DNA of 64,000 nucleotides. It comes from Plasmodium vivax (lineage: Eukaryota; Apicomplexa; Aconoidasida; Haemosporida; Plasmodiidae). The stretch's first letter is position 1; each line of letters begins with the position of its first letter. The stretch covers positions 188,501 to 252,500 of the forward strand of contig NC_009912.1 of the NCBI RefSeq assembly GCF_000002415.2. Direction: 5' to 3'. Below, in pieces: positions 11,103 through 24,000 of this stretch. The notes under the pieces were generated by a model. That model was not told the origin of the DNA, made no database searches, and was given only the letters and a program-made list of their open reading frames with translations. The position numbers were made by a program, and so were the translations under genes.

Positions 11103-14100
11103 TCACTGCCCCTTTTCATCAGTGGCGCTGCTTTCCGATTGGGCAGGTTGCGCACTTTGATTGGCCCCTTTACTGTCACCCGCATTCGAATCCACAGGTG
11201 GGACTCCATCCTGGTTATCCAAATCGATAATATCGCTGTTATTTAAAAAATCCGTGTCTTCCATTTTGGAAAAGTCGTTAGGCCCAGAGTTATTTACATT
11301 GCTCTGATCTTCTGCCAATTCGTTCGCTTTGTTGGGAGTAGCGGCTCCTTCTTTTTTCTTTTTGGATTTCTTCCCCGCTTTGTTTTCCCCCTTAGTATTA
11401 TTATTCTGCTTCACCTGGGTCGGTTCTTCCTTTTTCTTGGTGCTGCCAAACGAGTTCATCATGTCAAAATTCTGGACGTCCTTTTCCATTTCTTCATTAA
11501 ATTGCTTTAGGAAAATATCCTCCACTTTTTCGTATCCAATTTCTTTAATTTCTTCGAGGATGTTCAAATCGATTAGTTTTTTTAGAGAGTTATAATTTTG
11601 GGTCCTTCCCACCGTTTTTACATTGTCAAAAATGGATTCACATTTCACAGCTTGTTCATACTCTGGAAAGTACTCCGGATTTTCATCCGGCGTAAGAATC
11701 ATAACGGGGGCGTTTGTATACACCTTATTTAGGTGTTCCTTCCACTTTAGCAGAATGCTGGGCAGCAGGGATGGCTTGTAAACTCTCGCAAAGAACGCAG
11801 CGTAGGCAAAATTGTTGTCACTTAGAAGGATATCCACACACTTGTTCACTTTATGGAGGAGGAAGAAGCATATAAAGGCAATGTTAAGCTTGTGATTATT
11901 CACACACATTGTTCCTAATTCTTCCAAGCCGAGCTTATCACCCAGGGTGGACAGAATGATTAACAAAGAGGAGAAGTCGTTCGTTTTTTTGTAACAGTAA
12001 ATGGCCATCGGCACGTCGTTATACACCAGTGCAGTGTCCCCCAAGGCTTTATACTTATTATGAATGAACGCGTTGTTTTCCTTCTGTTCCAAGTCTTTGA
12101 TTATGTCTACACAGAGTTGCAGATTTCCGATAGACAGGGACAACTCGAATTTCTTCTCCAAATCGGTACATATATTTAGTGCTTCATTTTTGTGACCCAT
12201 TTTTTCTAAAAAGAGGCTCAATTTGTTATACAAAGATTCGGGAATTTTTTTTAATATCAAATCGGCCGACGCTAAATCTTTGTTCATTACGTACTTCTGG
12301 TATTGCAGGTAGGTGATTGGAAGGAAGAAACTGTGGAAGGTGTAATTCTTGTCGAGTAGAAAAATTCGATCATACTCATACACGTAGCCGCAGATGTAGA
12401 GGTACTTATCTATATAAGCGTATATATCGATAAATTTTTTCGTATAAATGTACAATCTTAAATTTTTGGAAACATACAAAAAGCTGTCGTATATCCAAAT
12501 TCCGCTTTCAATCGCTTCGTTAATTTCACTCTCCAGTTCGAAGTTATTTTCTTCGTCTTGCGCAGCATGCTTGTTACTCGGGTCGAGCCCATCTGCAGCC
12601 GCCACCCCGGATATGATGTTATTCCCTTCCTTCAACGCGCCCCTGCTTCCCTCTCCATTTAGGTAACTCAAAATGTATATGGTATCCTCCGTGGTGAGCG
12701 CTACATACGTCCCGGCCTCATTCCAGTACACATTCTTCACATTAATGTCAATTTTTCTCACCATGCTGTAGTCATTCCAGTCATAAAAGCATATGAAGTT
12801 ACTCGATTTAACACCTAGGAGGTATCCCCCAAATAGCTGCAACACTGTGAAGGGGGCTTGAAAAGAATGGTATGAGGTAAAATCTTTGTAAATGTTAATT
12901 TTATTGCCTTCCTCCTTTATCGCGTAATCGCCATTATGTGCCCACACAAAGAAGGCACTTTTCCCATAGGCCTTATTCCTCAAAACTTGAGATGTGTAAA
13001 TATTAAATTCGTGGTGCCCACTTACGCATATGAATCTTCCACTCGGGTGAAACGAAACATTGGTTGGGTAAAAGTCACAATTCCCCAGCTCCTTCTTGTT
13101 CACCTTGTACACATCCCCATCATTATAATCGTCACCTTCGCTTACATTCTGCAAATTGATAATATAAATATCGGTATTTTTTATGTAAATTATTTTATTT
13201 TTAAACATGGCGAAAATGGGTTTGTCCGATCCTATCTGAATAACTACCAACCCTTCATCATATCCTATGCACAAATCATTCTTCGTTTTTTTTGCACACA
13301 AAGACCAGCATCGATCCATATTATAATTCAACGTACTCTCCAATTTGAATGTAGAGCTGTTCCATATCTTCACATTGCAGTCCTCCGATGAGGATACTAT
13401 GATGGGCAAATTATTATGATAAATTAAACACGAAACATTTTGCGTATGTCCGCTTAACACCTGTATGCATTGCTTCGTGTGGTAATCCCATATGCGTATC
13501 GTTTTGTCATCACTTCCACTTATTATGTAAGATGTTTCTCCACTACACGAGTAGTCAATGCAATTCACCCCTTTTGTATGACCTGTTAAGGTAAAATGTG
13601 GCTTCGTAACTACTGGGGTGTTATTTTGCACTCCCCATATTTTTATCGTTTTATCTAAAGAGGCCGATGCAAAAATGTACGTATCCTTCGGATTAAATTT
13701 ACACATCATTACGTAGTGAATATGATTTTCAAAGGAGCATAATTTTTCAAAATTATTTTCATAATCATACAATTTTATGGTCATGTCATCTGAGCTGGTC
13801 AACACGTATGGCAGCGTTTGGTGCACTTCAATATATCTTATATAATCTGTGTGGTCTTCGAAGGATTTTATTTTCTCAAATGTGTTGTAGTTGTAAACCC
13901 TAAGGGTCATATCATCACCTGCACATAAAATCCATTGTTTTTTCTCTATAAATTTTGCACACCTTAAGGGGAACGCCGACACTTCTATATTTTTAATGGT
14001 GTTCTGATTTGCATAATCGAAAATGATTAACTTCCCGTTGTACAGCGCCGCCAGTATCCATGTCTCCGTTTCGTGAATGTCAACGCATTTTACTTTACCA

Positions 14101-14144
14101 ATTCGGGAGTTTAGCTTCTTCTTAATATCTAGGTTCAGAGGCAT
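11103..14144 (-). CDS. Coatomer subunit beta-prime (beta'-COP)
   Basis: COPI coat subunit for Golgi-to-ER and intra-Golgi vesicles; it binds dilysine cargo tails. Single exon. The open frame extends to an ATG at 14198, but homologues begin MPL-LDIKKKL, so I place the start at 14144 (MPLNLDIKKKL), giving about 1,013 residues. N-terminal WD40 propeller, residues about 1-300: repeats with GKVKCVDIHETETWILAALYNG, SSDDMTIKLYD, SASLDKTIKIW, SGSDDKTIRIWDY and SSSEDCNVKIWN. A second propeller (about 300-600) carries a low-complexity insert (GVAAADGLDPSNKHAAQDEE). An alpha-solenoid follows (about 610-860: YLQYQKYVMNKDL, LGDTALVYNDVPMAIYCY). The tail is Lys-rich then Asp/Ser/Gln-rich and disordered. 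It is convergent with the PNUTS-like gene and divergent from the EEP gene. Family assignment is secure; only the start is a judgement. Confidence 0.97.
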   Translation of the reverse strand: MPLNLDIKKKLNSRIGKVKCVDIHETETWILAALYNGKLIIFDYANQNTIKNIEVSAFPLRCAKFIEKKQWILCAGDDMTLRVYNYNTFEKIKSFEDHTDYIRYIEVHQTLPYVLTSSDDMTIKLYDYENNFEKLCSFENHIHYVMMCKFNPKDTYIFASASLDKTIKIWGVQNNTPVVTKPHFTLTGHTKGVNCIDYSCSGETSYIISGSDDKTIRIWDYHTKQCIQVLSGHTQNVSCLIYHNNLPIIVSSSEDCNVKIWNSSTFKLESTLNYNMDRCWSLCAKKTKNDLCIGYDEGLVVIQIGSDKPIFAMFKNKIIYIKNTDIYIINLQNVSEGDDYNDGDVYKVNKKELGNCDFYPTNVSFHPSGRFICVSGHHEFNIYTSQVLRNKAYGKSAFFVWAHNGDYAIKEEGNKINIYKDFTSYHSFQAPFTVLQLFGGYLLGVKSSNFICFYDWNDYSMVRKIDINVKNVYWNEAGTYVALTTEDTIYILSYLNGEGSRGALKEGNNIISGVAAADGLDPSNKHAAQDEENNFELESEINEAIESGIWIYDSFLYVSKNLRLYIYTKKFIDIYAYIDKYLYICGYVYEYDRIFLLDKNYTFHSFFLPITYLQYQKYVMNKDLASADLILKKIPESLYNKLSLFLEKMGHKNEALNICTDLEKKFELSLSIGNLQLCVDIIKDLEQKENNAFIHNKYKALGDTALVYNDVPMAIYCYKKTNDFSSLLIILSTLGDKLGLEELGTMCVNNHKLNIAFICFFLLHKVNKCVDILLSDNNFAYAAFFARVYKPSLLPSILLKWKEHLNKVYTNAPVMILTPDENPEYFPEYEQAVKCESIFDNVKTVGRTQNYNSLKKLIDLNILEEIKEIGYEKVEDIFLKQFNEEMEKDVQNFDMMNSFGSTKKKEEPTQVKQNNNTKGENKAGKKSKKKKEGAATPNKANELAEDQSNVNNSGPNDFSKMEDTDFLNNSDIIDLDNQDGVPPVDSNAGDSKGANQSAQPAQSESSATDEKGQ

Positions 14145-17100
14145 ATTATGGCACGTAGGGGGAGGGACAAACGATGCTTCCGTCTGGTGAGTTACCACAG
14201 TGAGGAATTTTCACACGAATGGGTTGTCCACGTGGGGGAAAACCGCTACAAAGTTGTTTTTTTAATCCTGCCGTTGTTTCTCAAAGCGTCATACGTGTGT
14301 ACTGCTAAATAATGCCTCCCTTATGTGGCGTTTTGCTTCCCCTCTTTTTTTGCACTATTCCTATCACAGTGACAAATCGAATAACACTTCAACTTTAGCA
14401 AACGCGGTGGTAAATATCCCCCCCTTGCAGTTGTTTCTTTGTTGAACCAGCATAACCGTGGCACGGCCAACATAACACAATGGTGTGCACAAATTGCACA
14501 TACAAGGGAAGGCAAACGGGGGCAATATAAATACAATTATACGGCTCAACTGTTCAAACAGGTTGGCATATCTCTTCACTTAGCAGGTAAATCGGGCAAA
14601 CGTTACGCAGTGGAGCGAAGAAGCCACGCATCAACAAGGGGTACATCGAATTTTATAAAGTGAAAATGCCTATTTGCTGCTATTAGCGCTACGTGCGGGG
14701 TGCGCGCATGATATGCATGCCTTCGCAGTGCTCTCATGCGTACGCCACGGAAGTACGTACATGCGTATATATACAATATGTACAATACGTATAATATATA
14801 TATTAATATGCATATGCTCTGCTGTGCTGCACTTTTCGAGTGATTTCCAATCCAAACTGCGCAAGTGAAGCAGAACTGGGGCTGGGCTACTCGTAAAAAG
14901 GGATGTCGAACTGGGGGGAGGGGTACCAAATCATTGCGTATGCTTTACAAAGTGGCCATGTACACGTGTCATTTTAAAGGTATTATTCGCCTCTTTCGCT
15001 TCGTTCCGTTTTGTTTTGTTTCATTTCTCCTTTTCAACTTAGTTCATTTTTGCGTTTTGTATTTTACGTTTTACGTTTTGTATTTTACGTTTTACGTTTT
15101 GTATTTTACGTTTTACGTTTTGTATTTTACGTTTTACGTTTTGTATATTACGTTTTACATTTTGTGCTTTTTTTTTTTTTTTTTTTCTATTTTTAACAGA
15201 GATACATTTTCTCTTATGCGCGTGTCCCTTCACTTGTCACACGGCGGGGGAAGCGGCGCGGCGGCGGCAATTCACGCTCGCATAAGTGCACAAACACTTT
15301 TGCAATTACTCTGCGTCGCTTCAAATCGTTATAGTGGCACCATTTACAGTACACGCTGCTGCCCCTTTTGTGCAATGCTCACATTTTAGGAAAGCCTTTT
15401 CCTGTATGGGACATCGCGGCGGAGAAAGAGTTGTACGTTTGCCCTATTTTCGCAGCGTATGATCCTTTTCGAGGGGTTCATTTTATCCCGTTCTGAAGTT
15501 ACTCCAACGGTGAACTCTCCTCATAGGGCTTCTTTTAAAGGGAAATAAAATGAAGGACTATGCAACACTGCATATTTTAGAAAAAAAAAATAAAAAAGGA
15601 AGGGGAGTCCACGCAAGGGGGTTCGCTAAAACTGTTTTGTGAAATGTGAAGAAAAGTTAAAACCTTTTCACTTGATGCTTTACCACTGGTGTCCCTTTTT
15701 CGCTGCTTTACATTCCGTTGAGTTTACCACTGCAGAAATTATTTGCGTGGTGCCGTTTTTTTTTGTTTTTTTTCACACATCGGGGGAGAGGTAGCGTGGC
15801 CGCCTTATGCGCACACGCGGAGGGGATGGCATACATGTGTAGGTAAACCCCAATAGGCTAAAATGTATTCTTTTGCTTCTGTTCGTGTGGATTTACCGAT
15901 GAGGAAATCCCTCCCTTTTTTTTGCGAAGCGTGAACGAGCCACACACACACATACATCCCATTTGTGCCTCCAAAAAAAGGGAACTATTCGCAGAGTTAG
16001 CCGCCAGTCCATCTTCGCATACCCTTGCCATTATCCATAACGTAAAATTAAAAAGTGAACAGGTTGGAAGAGGCAGTGTCATAAGGTTAAGTGTGAAATA
16101 TCACATTCGCCTTCTTTTTTCTGTCCTTTTTTTTTTTTTTTACCATCATAACGTGTTAAGCAAAATTGCCCCAAGTGGTGGCTCCTTTCGATTGAACCTT
16201 TTCAGCGAACCAGACCGACCACTAACAATTTGTGGTCTTTATTTTGCCGCGCAGTTGAGGTGCGTTCACCTTTAACAACATGGAATGGGGGAGAAAAAAA
16301 AAAGAACTCACAAACGAGTAGTGGCAAATAAATAACCTAGTTACAAGCGTGCATGTGAGTATCACCCCCTCTTTTGCCATCATGTAATGCCATTCCTCCA
16401 GTGGGGGCCACTTAAATGCGGGGTTCCCCATTCTTTTTACGCCATTTTCGCCCTTTTCGCCCTTTTCGCCCTTTTCGACGACATTTTGCTCATATTTTTT
16501 TCTCCAAACGGTATCCTTCTTGAACACATGAAAAAATCGGAAAACCTCTTCACCATTGCGCAATTTTGTTTAAATGGTGAAGAAGTACAACCGCGAGTTG
16601 CGAAGTAGAAATCTGTTCTGAGTTTTTTTTTTTTTTTTTTTTTGCGAAAACCATTTGGTGAAATATGCCCCAATTTGTGCCACATTTTATCCCTTTTACA
16701 TAAAAAATACGACATGATTTTTTCATAATCGTAGCACATTACCCGTGCGACTATCGTTGGGTGATACCCCATGGCGAGTGCCAATGGCGAGTACCAACGG
16801 CTGCGCGGTACATTTTCGCAAAATTGCAACGTATTTCGCGTACACCTCATCGCGGAAGTGCTTACCTCGCGGCGCACTCAAAACGGGTTTTTCATTCGGC
16901 CAGTAATTTACAGCCAACGAAATGAAGTGAACAAATGAAACGTTTACACACTGACCAAGCATCAGCGTGAACTGGTGCGAGGCACACAAGTATGAACGCA
17001 CGTCCGTACGTATGCCTTCATCACACATACGTATTTGTATAAGTGCGCAAATCGAGTGGCGCTTTCTCTTCATTTTACTTTTTTTTTTTAACAAAAACGT

Positions 17101-17514
17101 TGACGATATGTTTAGCTAGATTTACCTGAACAGGTTTTAACTGTTTGCCCTCCAGCCTGTGCACATTCGTGTTTTATAAAATTCTACATGAGAAAGTGTA
17201 GATATAACAACGAATGGAAAGAGAAGAATAAAAAGCGTAAGGTAAAAGGATGCCATTTTTTCCCATGCTTTTTTTCAGTTGCAAAAATAGGAACGCTTCT
17301 CACCATGCGCAAATTATAGTCAGCCCTTTTGCATTTTCTTCCTTCACTTCCGTTCACATGTATAGATATACAAAAACGCAAATCGTTTGATACACTCCAA
17401 AATGAATGCAAAACGGAGTGAAAAAATTTAGTGCGTTTTCCCTCTAATTGTACACATAAGATGGAAGCATAATCCAGTCATTTTTTTTTTTTTTTTTTCT
17501 TGCTTTTTTGCACC

Positions 17515-17555
<41 letters not shown>

Positions 17556-18088
17556 TAGCAGGGGAGCAGTGAGCTAATATTAACTTTCTGCGATGTTCCT
17601 CTTTTTTAATTTATTACCTTTTTTTTCGAGTATAGCTCCCATTACGAATTTGCTTACACATGACAGTTACGACCATTTTGGTTTTTTCTTCTTTTTTCTT
17701 CTTTTTTTTTATTTTTTCTTCATTTTTTTCTTTTTTTTGTTTTTTTGGGTTTCTACTCCCCCGTTTTTTCCACTTCTTCCGAATTTTCCATTATAAAGCC
17801 TCCCCCTTTTGTGGTCCACTTTCGATCCATTTGTTTTTGTGCGTTTACCCCGCCCCTGCGTTGTGCCGCTTACCCACCCAGCATAGCACTCGCACTGCCT
17901 TGTATCGCCCGGTAAACCAAAATGATAAAGCAAAGTGTAACAAAATGAAACGAGCTATAGTCGAGCCAAACAGAGCAGCAATATATGCATGCGTGCACAT
18001 GTACGTGTATGCACCGCACACGTATTGTAGCACTTGATCATGTGTAGACACAAGAAGGGATGCGAAAAATGAAGAAATAGACCTACGA
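14145..18088. other. Divergent intergenic region between COPB2 and the EEP gene
   Basis: About 3.9 kb between start codons pointing apart. It holds promoter regions, the 21-bp minisatellite at 15061-15165, a run of about 30 A at 17522-17550, and T-rich tracts at 16625-16643, 17481-17498 and 17693-17760. A 9-base motif cgccctttt repeats about 3-4 times at 16447-16480. No protein-coding or RNA gene can be supported. Confidence 0.55.
15061..15165. repeat. 21-bp minisatellite, five units
   Basis: Five consecutive 21-base units (15061, 15082, 15103, 15124, 15145), each reading attttacg, ttttacg, ttttgt. The first four are identical; the fifth has a few changes (atattacg, ttttacat). It is followed directly by a T-rich run. 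It lies in the COPB2/EEP divergent spacer. The stop-free frames across it (NVKRKIQ repeats on the minus strand) are by-products of the repeat. Confidence 0.92.
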
Positions 18089-21000
18089 ATGATGAAGGTC
18101 TGTGTTCGGAAGCATTCGCCATGCACGTATGATCACACACGTCAGGGGAACCCAAACCGGGTTGGGGAAATCGCCTCTGCTGCTGCTACCCGGGGGAGAG
18201 CCTTCCTTTTTAGCCTATACCCACACAACGGCTTGAAAAAAAAATGCTTGTTCGATTCAGCGTTGGAAGACAGTCATCCTCTTGGAACGCTCAATCGACA
18301 ACGCCTGCGAGTGGAGCAGGCAACGCACACATCGGTAGAGCAGTTACTGCGCTTTGTCCTCCTAGATTGGCTCATAGACCGACTGATTGGTCGACTGATT
18401 GGCCTGCTCATCTTATACGCACTGTCAGAAGTAAAAAATCGCTTTAGGAACTTTCTCCTCCACTGCATCAAAAAGTATGTACTGTGCCTTTGCAAACTTC
18501 TTGACGTTGCGGACTTCCCCTATATACGCAATTTAAGTTGTGAGGATGGCGAAGGCAGAATTGTTCATCCCACCATAGATGAACCTCCCTGTAGTTACAA
18601 AACAAAAGTGAGCAGTGAAGACTGTACCAGTGGGGAAAGCAGCCGGGGCAGAGCGAATAAAATAACAAAAGGAGAGCAAAAAAGGGATAAACTCGTTCGG
18701 CAAGAAAGGAATCATTCTTGCGGACTTATTTTTTCACAAAAGGGAAATATAGAAAAACGAGAGAAAATTTACCTCACCATTCATTTATGTGTAGAACGGA
18801 ACGAGGATGTCAATTTTGAAAATCCTCTAACCGTTGTAAGTGCGTTTTTAAAAAATGAGATTATGCCATCGCGCCAGAAAAATGAACAAAATAGCGACCC
18901 ACGGTTTTATATTCATAGGGTGGTACAAAATAAACATCATTTTATTCGTAGAGCAAACGGGAAAGGCTTGTTCTTAAAAGAGTTTCCATCATTAAGGGGG
19001 GAGTTACACATAATAATTACTCATAAAAGGAAGTCTCTCCTTTTTTATCTAACCGTTGGAGAGGTCTTCTTCGTCTGTTGCCTTTTGAGTACCTCTCCTG
19101 CAAAAGAGAATGGTTCGATTAGTTTATTTTTTGAAATTTACCTACGTTTCGCAAATGTGTATACAGTTAGGCACTCGCATGGTCTATGTAGCTACTTAGC
19201 ACATACGTGGGAAGCGGAACTGTCCGTTTTTTGCTCCAAGTTATGTTCGTTTTGGGGGGACCCAGGGAGAAGCAAAGACCTCTCTTCTGTACGAACTGAC
19301 AAGACGGAGAAAAACAGAAGCAGCGAAAAAAATGGCGGTGTAAATTACCAAAACCGAGCTAGCAAAAGAGACAAACGAAGCCGCACAAAATTGCGATTCA
19401 CCCAAAGTAGCACTAACCACCGTGGTGGTGAACCCCAGGGGGGATATCCAAGGCACCCCGATAAACCCCACAAAGTTAACATAAACGCAGGTAGAAAAAA
19501 AGAACGTGTATCGGTTAAGAAGTTGCTAGCCAAACCGTGTGGCAGGGATGAATGTTCCACAAATCGGAGCGAAGACGAAACGCACATGAGCCAAAATGGG
19601 GACACGCCGAGTAGCCCCCGTCGCACGTGCGGCAACCACGAGGGGGATGACCAAAATGAGGAAAACGAAAATGAAAACAGGGAGGAAACTGGCAGCAGGA
19701 GAAGCGGAAACAGAAATGGTGACCACCGCAGCGGAAGCAGCAACGGTAACAACAATGGCAATAGCGACGATGAGGGAGATGAGGATGGGGAAGACGATAA
19801 GGAGGAAGAAGAAAATGATGAGGAAAATGATGAAGATGGTAAGAAGAAGGACGAAGATGGCAAGCGAGATGGTCAGGGGGAAAAAGGACCGGCCAACCCT
19901 TCTGACGTTACCGCTGAAGAGAGTGGCGAACAAAAGGGCGAGCCAAACGATGCAGGCGATGCATGTGGGAAGGCAAAAGGAAAGGAAATAAAACCGGAAG
20001 CAGATGATGTTAAAAATGGTGCTACGGATATGCAGAGCGATTCAATTCAAGGAGATACAAACGGTAATGAAGAAGAGGGTGAAGGTGTCAAGGTAGACCC
20101 AGTGGATGAAGACAAAAACGAATTAGCTGGTCACCGTAGTGCAGGGGAGGATCGGCTCAATATCAACATGGCTGATGCTGACGCGCGGGGGAGCAGCGAA
20201 GCGGAGAGGGCAGATAACGAGGAAAAACAAAATAACATCAAAAAGGACATCAGAGAGGAAGCAAGGAACTCCGAGGGGGATCGCAATGCTGGCATGGAAG
20301 CCCACATCGGTAGCAACTGCAGGAGCAGCCGCTCAGGTAGCGGTGGAGGCAGCGGCCAACGGAAGGACCAAACCGGGAAAGACGAAGAGGGGAAGAAAAA
20401 CCTCCGAATGATGAACAAGATGCTGAAGAACCTCTCCTTCATGTCATTCAACACGGGGTTGCTGGAATACAAAATATGCGGTGTGTGCATCTACCAGAAC
20501 CCACCATTTATTTCCAACCGGTTGCTGCACATTCCCTTTGCTTTAAAAAAAACAAATGCAGACATCATAGCGTTGCAGGAGGTATACGATGAGAAGCACG
20601 TGGAGTATTTAAAGAACCACCTGGCGGCCAACTACCCATTCTGTGCAAGGGACAACTATTGCAGTGATGCCTTTAAGGAAAGGTTCAGCGATGTGAGTGT
20701 CGCAAGGGAGGACGAATTTGATGAGGGTAGTAGGGAGGATGGAAGTGACAGCCCAGGTGGTAGAGACGACCTAAGCGGCAGAACCCCTAACAGTCACGAA
20801 AATGGCAAGCGAACCGGAACGAGCGCCAACCACCCTAACGGAGGAAACAAAAAGGAATCGCGTGGCAGAAAAAAGAAATACTTTGCCCTTCACCACGGAT
20901 TACTCGTATTCAGTAAGTACCCAATTATCTACTCCTTTTTTCACGGGTTCAAACACGTAACTTATCTGGAACATTTTTTTGGGACGAAAGGATTCCTAGA

Positions 21001-24000
21001 GGTCATCATTGACGTCCCTTTTTTTAGCTACATTACTTTGGTCAATATGCATCTAGCTAGCGGTGCTGCAGACACAGAATCTAAGTACATAGAACGGGTT
21101 CGAGATTTCGAAATTAAGCAAATTATGGAAATAGCTAGAAATGCGGAGAAAAGAAATACCATCCCAATAATTATTGGGGATCTGAATGCTGCTCCCAATT
21201 TGTGCCCAAATAATTATTCCTCCTTCATTAAAAGGGGGTGGAAGGACGCTTGGCTTTATGCCAGGAATGTCAAAAAGAAGAAAACAAAGCAACTCATAGG
21301 GAAGGCATTACCCCGCCTGCAGAAGAAGAAGCCGCGTACAGTTTCGCCCCACAGTTGCCACTCACTCGGTCAGTTATTCCCCGGGGTTGGTGGCGCTACC
21401 AGGGACCTCGCCAAAAGGGAGCCCAAAAAGGTAGAAGGGGAAGAAGGGGAAGAAAGAGAAGAAAATCACCCCAGCCGCAATGACCCAGAGGGAGTCAAAA
21501 GTAAACGTGAAGCGAACCCAACCAGCGGCATCACCAAAAAGGACAACACTTACAGTAACCATTCGGCGAATGCACAAACGAGTGTCTACCTTGAGAGGCC
21601 ACCCGTGGAGAATAAAATGGACGCAAAAAATGATGAACTAGGCAGCAGCAGTTCCTTGCGCGTTTTCCCCAGTTCTAACTGCTCGGTCAACAACGACAGT
21701 GTAGTTTACCCTAACTCAGGGAGAACTCTCTCTACCTTTTGCAAAAATGTAGAGTCTTACGATAGCATGTGTCATAGGGAGCGGCACACGAGGGGAAGGG
21801 AGAAATGGGACATGGGTGACGACTCCGTAGAATGTCACCCATCGGTTTGTTCTAGCGGTGCCAATTTGAGGAGTCACGCAGGTGAAGTGGGCAAAATGAA
21901 TAGTACCATAAATAATGGTGCGCTAAATAAACACGTGCAATTTGGCAATGGTCTGCAAAGGAGGTACCCCGGATGCGCCTTCCATGCGATGATTGCGCGT
22001 AGTAGGAGACGTACAGCGACGGGCGCGCCCTCTAAGCGGTTGCTCATTCCTAGTAAGAAAGTCGCAAAAACGGTTACAAAGATTATCTGGAGAAGAAAAG
22101 GAAAATTTCCCCCCTCGAGCTACAAGATAGTGAAGCGTCATCATAGAAAAGGGCGCACCAAAGGATGCCACCAAAGAGAGCATCTTCCCCATGTTATGCG
22201 AATTCCATCCAGTGGAAAAAATGACGCACTTGAAAGGGTTGACCAAATGGACCCGTCACAAAGAAGCGACACTCCTCACTGTAGCATTGTCCCCAATTCG
22301 AGTATTGCCAGTGGGAAGGATACCCCTTCGGATGTAATTCCAGAGCGAAAGGGGGAAGCACACATGTCCACTGACGAAGTGAATTATGGACAGGTGTCCT
22401 CCCTGAGCAGTTTGGGAAACGGTGTGGTAAATAATCAGGAAGGAGACCACAATTTGGTAGAAGGCATCCCCCACGTGGACAAAGCACAAGATGACCTTTT
22501 TAACCCCTCTGCGGGGCAGCAAAATGGCCCCAACTGCTGCGCATATGAGAGAGATAATTGGAAGAAAAAGGAGAGACAAAGGAACATGCAAAGTTGCTCC
22601 ACCTGTGATGTGTTCAAAAAGGAAGACAAAATCGGTAGTAGCATGGTAACCCCGAAATGCACTCTACGCAGCAAGAGCGATGGAGAGAGGTTGAAGATCC
22701 ACAGGGAGGAAGACGAGGGAGAATACCATGCCGCACCAAATGTACATCACCACTATAACAGCGACCAGAATTTATTCTCCAGTGACATATCAAGTGAGAG
22801 CAACCACTCATATACGGATCTGTATGATGATGAGGAGGAGGCCAACTGGTTCAGTGACCGAAGTTCCAATGCGTCAAGGAATGACCTCCACGAAAGAACC
22901 GAAGTGGGGGTTCCCATCGAGGTGCAGCCCAGAGGGGTGCTCAACCGCATGGCAAAAGAGGCATTCACAAATGGAGACACAACGGAAAAGGAACCAGAGA
23001 CGATAAAAGAACTTCACTCCTCGGGAGGTAACCAGCTGACTGATAGGCACTGCACAAAAGGGGAAGATAAAATTATTACGCCATGTGTACCACCTCCTGA
23101 AATGGGAGAAGAACACAGGAGAGTCGTTTCTTCTCCCCTTTATCATTCTAAAGACACTGCCCAGGTGAGCATGTCGAATGGGAAGGCAGATGACGCCTTG
23201 ACCTATTCCCAGTTGTACAGCGAAAAAGACTCCAAGCTGAGTGGGACAACCAGCTTCTACACAAATCAGCTAAATGGTCAGAAGGAAAAAGTGCACAATG
23301 TGGATGAGAATTGTGAAGACAAACTGAAGACACAAAAATTTTGTGGCCCTTTTTTGGAAGAGGAATTCGCTCGGAGGGGGGAACCCCACGGGGAAGACTC
23401 TCTGCTGAGTGAAGTGGGCACGAGAAGGAACTGCAATGATTGCAATGTTGCAGATGCTAGCCGCAAAAACGGCGCAAACGAAAACAGTTGCCACGATAAG
23501 GTGGAGAGCCTACCATACGCAGGCACCCACCCCGCTGAAGAAAACGCCAATGTCAATACGAACGAAAAGAAGAAGAAGATTAGCAAGCTAGCCAAGAAAA
23601 TAAAACAAATGAAAAAGAAACTCTTTTATAACATTCTGAGGAATTATGAGACGCACCATGATGGCGGGGTTGAAAGGAAGATGCCCTTGAAGGGGAAACA
23701 GGGCGAGCTGCAAAAGGCGAAGCAGGAGAGAGGAGAGGGAAACCCACTTAACCCAGATGACGTCAAGCGAAAGGCCGAAAAAAACCATCACCTCATTGCT
23801 TCCCTCAAAGAGAGGGAGCTCACCGAGAAGGAAATCATCTGCAAAGGGGAGCCACCCCCAGCGGAAGATCACTCACCCAGAAGTGACGTATCCGAATCGC
23901 TAAAAAACGAAGGGACAAATGAGAAAGGGGAAAATAAGAGCGGAAAATTCCTGCACTTCACCAAAAAATGGTACCACAGTAAAACCCAAGAAGCGCTGAA

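Noticed and set aside
14145..14198. 18-residue N-terminal extension of coatomer beta-prime
   Set aside because: Homologues begin at MPL-LDIKKKL; the extension has no conserved character.
15039..15389. Open frames over the 21-bp minisatellite
   Set aside because: Their residues simply repeat (NVKRKIQ, FYVLRFV) because 21 is a multiple of three.
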